Below, one piece after another: positions 30,397-38,735 of a DNA stretch of 64,000 nucleotides. A program made the translations under genes and the position numbers. Source of the DNA: Salinicoccus carnicancri Crm (lineage in GTDB: Bacteria > Bacillota > Bacilli > Staphylococcales > Salinicoccaceae); the NCBI RefSeq assembly GCF_000330705.1, contig NZ_ANAM01000006.1, positions 372,001-436,000 on the forward strand. The letters run 5' to 3'. Position 1 is the stretch's first letter; the number at the start of each line of letters is the position of its first letter. The notes beneath the pieces are model-generated. The model ran no database searches. It saw nothing but the letters and a program-made list of their open reading frames with translations, and was not told the origin of the DNA.

Positions 30397-31012
30397 ATCT
30401 TTTACAGTTAATAGTTATATAAACATTTTCCAGCATATTACCAATATGAAAATCTCCATGAAGTGGTACGTTATCAACATCTTGGAGCAATTCCCTGTAT
30501 CGATTTAAATTGTTGAGCAATAGATATCCTTTCTCATATTTCAACTCGCATTCCTCATACATTTTTATATTCCTATCAATATTACTATTATATCTGTCGG
30601 GCCATGGAGCATATGATTGAATATTAATGTCGAAAGTATGGATTTTCCTGAGTATTTCCCCAAACTGGCCCCCCAATTCGTATTGCTGGTCTTTACTGAA
30701 ACTGCTGATTTTTTGATACGCATCTTCGCCTTCAATCCATTCAAGAATAAGGTAGTAATAGCAGTTATCCAAGCATTCATCATGCCCGACAAGTTTATGT
30801 GTAGGCACATCATGCTCATGACTTTTAAGCAGAAATTCAACATGCGTGAGAACACGTTCTTTTTCCTCAATCGGTGACAACCTTAAGAGATATCTTTTCC
30901 CAAAATAGTCCTTGGCAATATATTTCACATCACCCGACCAGCCCTTTTTGAATGGTTCGAGACTTTCGATATTATATTCACTTAAATCTTTTTGTAATCT
31001 CTGCTTATCCAT
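30395..31012 (-). pseudogene. Aminoglycoside phosphotransferase-family gene, 3' truncated
   Basis: The 205-residue product has the N-lobe of an APH/choline-kinase-like enzyme (LLRLSP with the ATP lysine region upstream; YYYLILEWIEGED hinge) and the catalytic loop HGDFHIGN. It stops about ten residues later. Family members continue for roughly 80-100 residues and need the metal-binding Asp of the DFD/DxD motif, which is absent. The stop codon falls in the terminator T run of the adjacent DUF6241-like gene, so the 3' end was probably lost when that island was joined. ATG 31012 is chosen after GAAAGG; 31051 is possible. Confidence 0.75.
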
Positions 31013-31116
31013 ACTATAAAACCTTTCGTTGGAATCCTTCATTAATGTCATGAATTTTCTGATATAATTTTATTATACCAACGCATTACGATAACCGAAA
31101 TAAGGAAGTGAGTGAT

Positions 31117-31611
31117 ATGAAAATTAGAGAATTACATGTAAACGATACAGAGCCTTTTATCGAACTGAATAAGAAAATCGATGATTCGGGATATATGTTA
31201 TATGATCCGGGAGAAAGACAGATTACAGCAGACAAACAGAAAAAAGCGATAATGCAAATTAGTGAAGATGAATCGATGAAATTTTTAGTAGCAGAAATAG
31301 ATGGCGCGCTTACAGGCTACATAGGAGCCTTCAGAGGTAAATTGAACAGGAATAAACATTCAGCATATCTGGTACTCGGTGTAGATGAAATTCACAGGGG
31401 AAAAGGGGTTGCCTCAAGGTTATTCAATGCACTATTTGCATGGGCAGAAAATGAAGGAGTATCCAGGCTGGAACTTACTGTGATTAAGGAGAATACACCG
31501 GCTTTTAATCTATATAAGAAAATGGGCTTTGTACTGGAAGGGGAGAAAGTCCATTCACTGATGATCGATGGTGAGCCTGTTAATGAATACTATCTGTATA
31601 AGATGATCTGA
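31117..31611 (+). CDS. GNAT-family N-acetyltransferase
   Basis: A 164-residue GNAT enzyme. Motif A is HRGKGVASRLFNALF with the beta-4 strand YLVLGVDE before it. NTPAFNLYKKMGFVLEGE in the second half is the RimI/RimJ-like motif B. Together these suggest acetylation of a protein or small amine. AAGGAAGTGAG precedes ATG 31117; an in-frame GTG at 31108 lies inside that site. It stands divergent from the truncated phosphotransferase gene. Confidence 0.85.
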   Translation: MKIRELHVNDTEPFIELNKKIDDSGYMLYDPGERQITADKQKKAIMQISEDESMKFLVAEIDGALTGYIGAFRGKLNRNKHSAYLVLGVDEIHRGKGVASRLFNALFAWAENEGVSRLELTVIKENTPAFNLYKKMGFVLEGEKVHSLMIDGEPVNEYYLYKMI

Positions 31612-31647
31612 CCGTCGATCATATCAATTTGAGGGGAGAATTCACAT

Positions 31648-32097
31648 ATGAACCGTGAAGCAAAAACATATTGGAACAATTATTGGGGAGATAAGAATGC
31701 GCCTGAATCGGTGACTGCCTGGCAGTTCGGAGACGATCCGGATTATCTTGCACAGCTGGTTGTGGATGGCATCAAGACTGCGACCTGCTCCGGGCGTATA
31801 TTTTATGATCTTGAGAACGACCCCCTGCCGACTACGGAAGATTATAGTGTCATAATGAACAAGAGTGATGAACCGGTGGCGATCATCAAAACAACGGAAG
31901 TAGGTATAATGCCGATGAACGAGGTGCCGGAGGAATTTGCGGTTGCCGAAGGTGAAGGGGACAGGACCTATCAGTACTGGTGGGAGGCCCATGAAAAGTT
32001 CTTCAAAGAAGAACTGAAAGGTGTTGGTTACGAGTTCTCAGAAGATATGCTCCTGGTCTGTGAACGGTTTGAACTGGTGCATGTGCGAGATAACTAA
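31648..32097 (+). CDS. ASCH-domain protein (YhfF-like)
   Basis: A 149-residue ASCH/PUA-like protein. Typical features are WQFGDDPDYLAQLVVDGIKTATCS, VAIIKTTEVGIMPMNEV, and YWWEAHEKFF with a final LVCERFELV. The fold binds RNA or modified nucleotides, and some members hydrolyse N4-acetylcytidine, but the specific role here is unknown. GAGGGGAGA precedes ATG 31648, 36 bp after the GNAT gene. A bidirectional hairpin follows. Confidence 0.87.
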   Translation: MNREAKTYWNNYWGDKNAPESVTAWQFGDDPDYLAQLVVDGIKTATCSGRIFYDLENDPLPTTEDYSVIMNKSDEPVAIIKTTEVGIMPMNEVPEEFAVAEGEGDRTYQYWWEAHEKFFKEELKGVGYEFSEDMLLVCERFELVHVRDN

Positions 32098-32115
32098 TAC
32101 TTACGGGATATAAAA

Positions 32116-32141
32116 CGACATCTGACTTATGCCAGATGTCG
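32116..32141. terminator. Convergent terminator between the ASCH gene and the osmoprotectant operon
   Basis: A perfect 9-bp stem (32116-32124 with 32133-32141) and 8-nt loop. The minus-strand exit is TTTTATAT, so it serves the transporter operon. The plus-strand exit CTATTTCTATT is weaker. Confidence 0.75.
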
Positions 32142-32147
32142 CTATTT

Positions 32148-33662
32148 CTATTCTATAAGTTCTGATTCCTGCAGGTAATCCTGTGCGACCTGGTAAGGGT
32201 CTTCACCTTCGACGGCGACCTGGTAGTTCATTTCCTGCATTTCTGTATCGCTTATCTGTCCGCTCAGCTCATTGAGCGGGTCGACGATTTCCGGATGTTC
32301 ATCCAGGAATTCCTGTGTGAACAACGGGGCACCCTGGTAAGGGGGGAAGACGTTCTCGTCATCTTCAAGTATTACCATGTCGTACCGTCTGAGGTCTGCA
32401 TCTGTCGAGTATGCATCCATGAGGTTGATGTCTCCATTGTTGATTGCCTGATATCTCAGTTTCGGCTCCATGGTCCGGACATTGCTGAAGTTCAGGTCAT
32501 ATGCTTCCTGTATGGCCGGATACCCGTCTTCGCGGTCGCTGAATTCCAGTGTGAATCCTGGATTGATCTGATCTTCGATTGTCTTCAGATCACTGATTGT
32601 CTCCAGGCCATGCTCCTCTGCGAACTCCCGTTTTACAGCAAGGGTGTATGTGTTGTTAAACTGCATGGGTTCGAGCAGCGTCATGTCAAACTGTTCTTCG
32701 AGGCTTGATTTGGCCTGTTCATAGACTTCGGCTTCATCTTTTGACTCCAGCGGTTCTTTGGTCAGTTCACCGAGTACTGTGCCGGTGAATTCAAGATATC
32801 CGTCGATGTCTCCGGACTCGAGTGCATTGAACAGGAATGATGTCTTGCCGAGTCCGTCTTCAACCTGTACGGTATAGTCCGTTTCTTCCTCGATCAGTAT
32901 TTTATACATATTCGTGATTATGGATGGTTCTGTCCCGAGTTTCCCCGCGATGGTTATGGATTCGTTCTTCTGACCGAACATAGGTCCCACGGTTATCAGA
33001 AGCATCACAACAAGAATACTGCCGAGAGTGATGATGATCTTCCTGTACGAAAGATTCTGGATGATGCGCAGGACGACATCGAAAATGATCGCAAGCAGTG
33101 CTGCAGGTACTGCGCCGATTATAATGAGTGAAGCGTTGTTCCTGTCGATACCGAGCAGGATCAAATCACCGAGGCCGCCGGCGCCGATCAGTGCGGCGAG
33201 TGTGGCGGTGCCGATGATCAGCACCATGGCTGTGCGTACCCCGGCCATGATGACCGGCATCGCAATGGGCAATTCAACTTTCATAAGACGCCTCATTGTC
33301 TTCATGCCGATGCCCCTTGCTGCTTCGACAAGCGAGCCGTCGACTTCAATGATCCCGGTATAGGTATTCCTTAAGATCGGCAGCAGTGCATAGATGATCA
33401 GAGCGATCACCGCCGGCACTTTGCCGATGCCGAAAAGTGGGATCATCAGCCCGAGGAGGGCGAGAGAAGGGATCGTCTGCATCACTGCCGCAATGTTGAT
33501 GACAATCTCGGATATTCTTCTCGTCTTGGTAAGTAATATGCCAAGCGGCACACCTATGAGTACTGCTATTAGGAGAGCGATGAATGACAGTTGTATATGT
33601 TCAATGAGTGTCGTCAGCAGTTCACCTTTTCTGGCATTCAAAGTATCGAGCAATGTATTCAT
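32148..33662 (-). CDS. Osmoprotectant ABC transporter, fused permease and substrate-binding protein (OpuFB-like)
   Basis: A 504-residue fusion. Residues about 1-215 form a permease with five to six TM helices and the coupling-loop motif EAARGIGM. Residues about 235-504 form an OpuAC-type binding domain for betaine, carnitine or choline (KLGTEPSIITNMYKILIEE; DLMDAYSTD-type hinge region). Such fusions with one ATPase are described for OpuF of Bacillus. The binding domain would face outward, tethered to the membrane. ATG 33662 overlaps the ATPase stop by 4 bp. Uptake of compatible solutes fits a halotolerant host. Confidence 0.91.
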   Translation of the reverse strand: MNTLLDTLNARKGELLTTLIEHIQLSFIALLIAVLIGVPLGILLTKTRRISEIVINIAAVMQTIPSLALLGLMIPLFGIGKVPAVIALIIYALLPILRNTYTGIIEVDGSLVEAARGIGMKTMRRLMKVELPIAMPVIMAGVRTAMVLIIGTATLAALIGAGGLGDLILLGIDRNNASLIIIGAVPAALLAIIFDVVLRIIQNLSYRKIIITLGSILVVMLLITVGPMFGQKNESITIAGKLGTEPSIITNMYKILIEEETDYTVQVEDGLGKTSFLFNALESGDIDGYLEFTGTVLGELTKEPLESKDEAEVYEQAKSSLEEQFDMTLLEPMQFNNTYTLAVKREFAEEHGLETISDLKTIEDQINPGFTLEFSDREDGYPAIQEAYDLNFSNVRTMEPKLRYQAINNGDINLMDAYSTDADLRRYDMVILEDDENVFPPYQGAPLFTQEFLDEHPEIVDPLNELSGQISDTEMQEMNYQVAVEGEDPYQVAQDYLQESELIE

Positions 33663-34618
33663 CGGTCGTCACCTCTCTGTCTGTCAGCGAGGTATTTGAA
33701 GACATCGCGGCTGTTCAGGATTTTTTCAGCCCCATCGCCGCCATTCACAATTATACTGTCATGCTCGGACAGGTACTGGAAAACCACCTGGATCTGGGTG
33801 TCGGCCGGCACAACCGGATAATCAGAGTGGTCTGTTGGGGACTCAGGAGAATGATCTTGTGCAATATCCCCGATTGTCAACTGCTGCATTCTGTGGGCAT
33901 CCAGGTCGCCGATGAAATCTTTGACGAAATCATTCCTGGGTGAGGTGAGGAATTCATCCGGTGTACCGATCTGTTCTGCGTGGCCCTCTTTCAGGAGACA
34001 GATCCTGTCGCCCAGTTTAAGTGCTTCCTGTATGTCATGCGTCACGAATACGATGGTCTTTTTGATCTTCTTCTGCAGTTCCACGAGATCATCCTGCAGT
34101 TTCTCCCGGCTGATCGGATCGAGGGCACTGAACGGCTCATCCATCAGAATGACCGGCGGGTCTGCAGCGAGGGCCCGGACGACGCCGACACGCTGCTGCT
34201 GGCCGCCGGAGAGCTCGGATGGTTTGCGGTTTTTGAACTGTTCCGGGTCCATCCCGACCATTTCCAGAAGTTCATCAATCCGTTTGTCGATATCCGTTTC
34301 GGACCATTTCTTCATGAGTGGTACCTGGGCGATGTTCTCCTTGATGGTCATATGCGGGAACAGGGCGATCTGCTGAAGGACATATCCGATGTCCCAGCGC
34401 ATTTCATAGACCTGGTAGTCGCTGATCGGCCTGTCCTTGAAATAGATATATCCGTTTGTCAGCGGAATCAGTCGGTTGATCATCTTCAGGGTGGTGGTCT
34501 TTCCGCAGCCTGACGGACCGATCAGGACAAAAGTTTCACCTTCCTTTATATCGAAAGTCAGGTCATCGACTGCAGTTTTGTTGCCATACCGCTTTGTTAC
34601 ATTCTTAAATTGGATCAT
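33659..34618 (-). CDS. Osmoprotectant ABC transporter ATPase (OpuFA-like)
   Basis: ATP-binding subunit powering the permease encoded downstream. Walker A is GPSGCGKTT (about 35-43), signature LSGGQQQRVG near 132 and Walker B VILMDEPFSALD. The C-terminal 60 residues look like a shortened CBS-type domain (PVVPADTQIQVVFQYL), smaller than the paired CBS domains of OpuCA. ATG 34618 follows AGGAGCG; the open frame upstream to 34717 lacks a site. The 240 bp upstream hold no gene; they separate this operon from the divergent 6S RNA. Confidence 0.93.
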   Translation of the reverse strand: MIQFKNVTKRYGNKTAVDDLTFDIKEGETFVLIGPSGCGKTTTLKMINRLIPLTNGYIYFKDRPISDYQVYEMRWDIGYVLQQIALFPHMTIKENIAQVPLMKKWSETDIDKRIDELLEMVGMDPEQFKNRKPSELSGGQQQRVGVVRALAADPPVILMDEPFSALDPISREKLQDDLVELQKKIKKTIVFVTHDIQEALKLGDRICLLKEGHAEQIGTPDEFLTSPRNDFVKDFIGDLDAHRMQQLTIGDIAQDHSPESPTDHSDYPVVPADTQIQVVFQYLSEHDSIIVNGGDGAEKILNSRDVFKYLADRQRGDDR

Positions 34619-34847
34619 ATTTACGCTCCTATCGGTTTGCCTATAAGAAAAGTATATAGAAAATTGGCTGCAATTAAAATATCCCGGCATATTTTCAAAA
34701 TGCAGGCAATTGTCCATCTTTGGATATCATACCCGTAATGGAGAATATTATCGGGGAAATGTGGGATGGATGAACAGATATATGTGAAAAGCATTAATTT
34801 TATCAAAAATGGGCTTTTCAGTTTCTTTTTTCAATAGGGTGTGGTAT

Positions 34848-34853
34848 TATACT
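34848..34853 (+). promoter_or_regulatory. -10 element of the 6S RNA promoter
   Basis: TATACT at 34848-34853 lies seven bases before the predicted RNA start. TATTAT at 34845 overlaps it. No strong -35 is visible (a T-rich stretch occupies its place). Confidence 0.5.
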
Positions 34854-34859
34854 TGTAAC

Positions 34860-35055
34860 GGGAATACCTGAGAAGTTCGTGATGTGTTGAATTATATTTT
34901 GACCTAACACCTTTTTATACGGGAGCCCAATTGGTTTTCCTGCAAAAAACAAGCCTGCCAGCCAGGACGTTTGGAGCAGGAAACAGGGCACCCACCTGCA
35001 AATAGCAGGCCAAAATAATCAACAAATACACACGGCTTTAGCTCGGATATTCCAG
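34860..35055 (+). ncRNA. ssrS: 6S RNA
   Basis: An RNA of about 196 nt that mimics an open promoter and sequesters RNA polymerase. The ends pair: 34861-34872 with the segment ending near 35053 (GGAATA with TATTCC, and TGAG with CTCG), one mismatch in 12. TGTG/CACA extends the closing helix. A large unpaired central region and an internal hairpin carrying CCTGC/GCAGG pairs follow, as in 6S RNA. The position next to rarA is where staphylococci and Bacillus carry it. No competing ORF exists. Family assignment rests on structure and location rather than an alignment. Confidence 0.82.
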
Positions 35056-35056
35056 T

Positions 35057-35092
35057 AAGTACCGGATGATTTCATCCGGTGCTTATTTTTTT
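35057..35092 (+). terminator. Rho-independent terminator of the 6S RNA
   Basis: A 12-bp stem (35057-35068 with 35073-35084, one G-U pair), an ATTT loop and a run of seven T residues. Confidence 0.9.
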
Positions 35093-35107
35093 GTCGAAAT
35101 TTAAATG

Positions 35108-35137
35108 AAATGGAGCATCTTTTTGGATGCTCCATTT
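35108..35137. terminator. Terminator of rarA, possibly bidirectional
   Basis: A perfect 12-bp stem (35108-35119 with 35126-35137) and 6-nt loop directly beyond the rarA stop, with T-rich sequence on both sides. Confidence 0.8.
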
Positions 35138-36406
35138 TTACATATTTTTAAGTTTGTTGTATATATCGTTTAGCTGTTTCTCGTATTTTGATACATCGGA
35201 TGTATCAAAATATTTGTTTTTCGTCATCGTATCCGGCAGATACTGCTGTTTGACGACATGGTTCGGATAGTTGTGCGGATATTTGTAGCCGACGGCGTTG
35301 CCCAGTTTTTCCGCACTGGAGTAGTGACCGTCCCGCAGATGTTTTGGCACCGCGCCGATTTTGCCTTTTCTTATATCCGACAGCGCAGCATCTATGCTTT
35401 TGATTGCACTGTTCGACTTTGGCGACAGTGCGAGTTCAATGACGGCCTGTGAAAGGGGGATCCTTGCCTCCGGAAACCCGAGCCGCTCCGCTGACAGTAT
35501 GGCATCGAGCGTTCGGCTGGCAAGCTGCGGATTGGCGAGCCCGATGTCCTCATAGCTGATGACGAGAAGCCTCCTTGCTATGGTTACAAGATCACCAGCT
35601 TCTATCAGCCTGGCCAGGTAGTGCAGGGCCGCATCGACATCACTGCCACGGATGGATTTCTGGAAGGCACTCATGACATCATAATGCTGATCTCCGTCCT
35701 TGTCATGCAGGAATGCTGATTTTTGCATGCAGGACTCTGCATCATCCAGTGTGATCGTCACTTTGCCGTCCTCATTTTTCTCCGTACTGAGGGCAGCGAG
35801 TTCAAGCGCATTGAGCGCACTCCGGACATCACCGTGGCTGGAAAGGACGAAATGCTCCATCGCCTTGTCCTCGATCTCGATATACATACTGCCAAGGCCG
35901 CGTTCTTCGTCCTCCATCGCCCTGCTTATGGAGACCCGGATATCTTCCTCCTCGAGTGAATTGAGTTCGAAGATCTGGCACCGGCTTCTGATTGCGGGGT
36001 TTATCGCATGGTAGGGATTTGACGTCGTTGCTCCAATGAGGACGATATTGCCGCTTTCCAGGTGGGGGAGGAGAAAATCCTGTTTCGCCTTGTCGAGCCT
36101 GTGGATCTCATCCAGCAGCAGGATGACAGAACCGCTCATTTTCCCTTCATCCGCCACAATCTGCATATCCTTTTTTGTGTTGGTTACCGCATTCAGTGTC
36201 CGGAATTTATAACTGGTAGAGCCCGCAATCGCACTGGCTATGCTGGTTTTCCCAATTCCGGGCGGGCCGTAGAGTATCATCGAAGACAGGCGTTTTGCAT
36301 GCACCATCCTCCTGATGATGCCGCCTTCACCCACGAGATGCTGCTGGCCCAGCACTTCATCTATGGATTTCGGGCGCATTCTGAAACTGAGTGGCTGTGT
36401 TGACAT
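35138..36406 (-). CDS. rarA: Replication-associated recombination protein A (RarA/MgsA)
   Basis: AAA+ ATPase of the clamp-loader clade acting at stalled replication forks. The 422-residue protein has Walker A GPPGIGKTS (about 45-53), Walker B LLLDEIHR, sensor GATTSNPYHAINPAIRSRC and the MgsA tetramerisation region with GDVRSALNALE and the C-terminal YPHNYPNHVVKQQYLP. It is divergent from cymR and next to the 6S RNA, as in S. aureus. Confidence 0.97.
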   Translation of the reverse strand: MSTQPLSFRMRPKSIDEVLGQQHLVGEGGIIRRMVHAKRLSSMILYGPPGIGKTSIASAIAGSTSYKFRTLNAVTNTKKDMQIVADEGKMSGSVILLLDEIHRLDKAKQDFLLPHLESGNIVLIGATTSNPYHAINPAIRSRCQIFELNSLEEEDIRVSISRAMEDEERGLGSMYIEIEDKAMEHFVLSSHGDVRSALNALELAALSTEKNEDGKVTITLDDAESCMQKSAFLHDKDGDQHYDVMSAFQKSIRGSDVDAALHYLARLIEAGDLVTIARRLLVISYEDIGLANPQLASRTLDAILSAERLGFPEARIPLSQAVIELALSPKSNSAIKSIDAALSDIRKGKIGAVPKHLRDGHYSSAEKLGNAVGYKYPHNYPNHVVKQQYLPDTMTKNKYFDTSDVSKYEKQLNDIYNKLKNM

Positions 36407-36487
36407 ATTTTCACCTGCTCCTGTGTATGTGTTATATTTATATTACTACAATATATTTTAACATGAACTTAAATGATGAGGTGCTTT

Positions 36488-36904
36488 ATGAAAATCTCGA
36501 CAAGAGGAAGATACGGACTATACTTTATGCTGGCTTTGGCTGAAGATTATGAAGTGAAGAAAAGAAGTGTGAAATCAGTTGCCGAAGAGCGGGGGATCAG
36601 TGACCTGTATCTGGAACAGATTGTAGCAAGTCTGAAGAAGGAAAACCTCGTAAAGAGTACACGGGGGGCATACGGCGGATATGAGCTGAATTTTCCTCCG
36701 GATGAGATCAAGGTAGGAAGGATCTTCCGGACATTGGAGGAGAACATTGTGGCAGTGGAAACGGACGAGAAGGATACCGAAACGGAGAGGTATCTCTGGA
36801 GAAGGGTCCGGGATGCGTTGCGGGACGTGCTCGACCATACGACGCTTGCCGATCTGCTGAGCCACTCGGAAGATGAAATTGATGATTATATGTTCTATAT
36901 TTAA
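36488..36904 (+). CDS. cymR: CymR, Rrf2-family regulator of cysteine metabolism
   Basis: Represses sulfur-assimilation and cystine-uptake genes together with the cysteine synthase CysK. The 138-residue protein starts MKISTRGRYGLYFM, has a winged helix with ISDLYLEQIVASLKK and RGAYGGYEL, and ends DDYMFYI, matching staphylococcal CymR. No cluster-binding cysteines are present, as expected for CymR rather than IscR. ATG 36488 follows GAGGTG; the in-frame ATG 36473 precedes that site. In S. aureus iscS follows directly; here about 7.6 kb of other genes lies between. Confidence 0.93.
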   Translation: MKISTRGRYGLYFMLALAEDYEVKKRSVKSVAEERGISDLYLEQIVASLKKENLVKSTRGAYGGYELNFPPDEIKVGRIFRTLEENIVAVETDEKDTETERYLWRRVRDALRDVLDHTTLADLLSHSEDEIDDYMFYI

Positions 36905-36937
36905 AATGCACCCGGAGGGGATCTCCGGGTGCATTTT
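36903..36937. terminator. Bidirectional terminator between cymR and the ABC1 kinase gene
   Basis: A perfect 15-bp stem (36903-36917 with 36923-36937) and 5-nt loop, with A and T runs at its base suited to termination in both directions. It begins at the cymR stop. Confidence 0.9.
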
Positions 36938-36939
36938 TG

Positions 36940-38625
36940 TCAGAAGCGCCCTGATTTGAATATGGCGTAAAGCATACCCATGAACAGTATCATGGCGAGG
37001 ATGAAACCGATCTCTATGACGGGGATGTTCCAGAAGATGTTGGTCTCGCCGCTCATCGCCTGGCCGATGATCAGTCCGACCATGATGATGCTGAATGACA
37101 GGAGTACTATACTGAATGACAGGCGGTTTCCCAGCTGGTCGAGGCGTCTCATATAGTGTTCGCTGCGCTTCAGTACGATTTCGACCGGTACCTGTCTTTT
37201 CTTCAGTGCTTTCGTGAATTCGTAGAGATTGCCGGAGGCACTGGCGAGATCATCGCTGAAGGCGGTCCACTGGTCTACTGCCCGGCCTGCTATGTTCTTC
37301 GGATTATATCTTTCTTTGAGCAGCTGTCTGCCGAAAGGTTCGGCGACATCGACGATGCTGAATTCCGGATCCAGTTTGCTGACAGTGCTCTCCAGTGTCA
37401 GTATGGTCTTGCCGAGTATCGTGAAGTCCGAAGGCAGTTTGATGCGGTGCTGGTTGGCGATGCCGAACAGGTCCTGTACCGCTTCACCCAAATGCATCTG
37501 GCTGAGCGGGATGTCATAGTATTTGTCCCTGAGCAGCTCGGCATCTTTGGTGAGCTGTTTCATATCGACATCATCGGGCACGACGCCCATGCGGGCGATT
37601 GCCCGGACCACACCGTCGGCATCTTTTTTCATCAGCGAGATGAGAAGGGTGCCGAAGTTCACTTTCATTTCCTTTGTCATCTTGCCGACCATGCCGAAGT
37701 CCATGAATGCGATGGTTTCACCCGGCAGTACATTGATGTTGCCCGGATGCGGGTCCCCGTGGAAGAATCCTTCGATCAGGATCTGATGGAAGACGGCATT
37801 TGTCACACGTTCGGCGAGTGTCGTGCGGGAATAGCCAAGTGCCTCAATGGAATCGAAGTCATTGATCCGGATGCCCTCGATGTATTCCATCGTGAGAACA
37901 TTTTTTGTGGTGGCTTCCCAGTGGATTTCAGGGATGCAGACTGTCCTGTCCTCTGCAAACTGTTTGCTTAGCCTTTCGGTATTCCTTGCTTCTATCGTAT
38001 AATCCAGCTCCTCCAGTATCGCGCGTGAAAATTCATCTATCATATCCTTCACCTGGTACTGTCTTGCCCAGTTCATGCGGGATTCTGCAAGGGAGGCAAG
38101 CCTGTGCAGTATCTCAAGGTCATTGCGGACAGTCTGTTCTATATCCGGCCGCTGGACTTTGATGGCTACGGTTTCGCCGCTCAGGAGTCTCCCTCTGTGA
38201 ACTTGCCCTATGGAGGCGGAGCCGAGGGTCTTTTCCTCTATATACTCGAATATTTCGTCCTTCGTTGCCCCGAGGGAGGTTTCTATGATCGATACCGCAT
38301 CTTCGTAAGGGAAGGGCGGGACATTGTTCTGCAGCTGTTCAAGCTCACTTATGATATCGTCAGGTACGAGGTCGGGACGGGTGCTCGCGATCTGTCCGAT
38401 CTTGATGAAAGTAGGACCCATCTCTTCCAGGAAGAGCCGTATGCGTTCCCCTCTGGATTTTTCCTCGTTGTCGCTTTTCCCCTGGCGGAGCAGTATCCTC
38501 TTGGGCAGTGAAATCATTTCATCCAATGCAAGTTCCTCTACAATGAAACCGAACCCCGATTTGGAAAAGGCGACCGCAATTTCTCTGTATCTTCTTATGA
38601 ACTTTATCCTTTTTTCGAAAATCAT
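36940..38625 (-). CDS. ABC1/UbiB-family atypical kinase
   Basis: A 561-residue UbiB/COQ8/AarF-like protein. Diagnostic features are the KxGQ motif in TFIKIGQIASTRPDLVP (about residues 73-90), the ATP lysine in VAIKVQRP, the catalytic loop FFHGDPHPGNI, the metal-binding MDFGMVG and two C-terminal TM helices (about 500-520 and 530-552). Members support isoprenoid-quinone metabolism; in Gram-positives the target is unknown, perhaps menaquinone or membrane lipids. AGGAGGTCA precedes ATG 38625. It stands alone between terminators. Confidence 0.92.
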   Translation of the reverse strand: MIFEKRIKFIRRYREIAVAFSKSGFGFIVEELALDEMISLPKRILLRQGKSDNEEKSRGERIRLFLEEMGPTFIKIGQIASTRPDLVPDDIISELEQLQNNVPPFPYEDAVSIIETSLGATKDEIFEYIEEKTLGSASIGQVHRGRLLSGETVAIKVQRPDIEQTVRNDLEILHRLASLAESRMNWARQYQVKDMIDEFSRAILEELDYTIEARNTERLSKQFAEDRTVCIPEIHWEATTKNVLTMEYIEGIRINDFDSIEALGYSRTTLAERVTNAVFHQILIEGFFHGDPHPGNINVLPGETIAFMDFGMVGKMTKEMKVNFGTLLISLMKKDADGVVRAIARMGVVPDDVDMKQLTKDAELLRDKYYDIPLSQMHLGEAVQDLFGIANQHRIKLPSDFTILGKTILTLESTVSKLDPEFSIVDVAEPFGRQLLKERYNPKNIAGRAVDQWTAFSDDLASASGNLYEFTKALKKRQVPVEIVLKRSEHYMRRLDQLGNRLSFSIVLLSFSIIMVGLIIGQAMSGETNIFWNIPVIEIGFILAMILFMGMLYAIFKSGRF

Positions 38626-38706
38626 ATTGACCTCCTGATTCAGATGGTGCTATTGCTCCTTTAATACCAGTATACCCGCAAAAAGGTGGATCATCTATTG
38701 AAATGC

Positions 38707-38734
38707 AAAAGGGCCTCCGGAGGGAAGCCCTTTT
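38707..38734 (-). terminator. Terminator of the aspartokinase gene
   Basis: An 8-bp stem (38707-38714 with 38727-38734) with a smaller hairpin in the loop, directly past the aspartokinase stop; the minus-strand side ends in a T run. Confidence 0.8.
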
Positions 38735-38735
38735 C

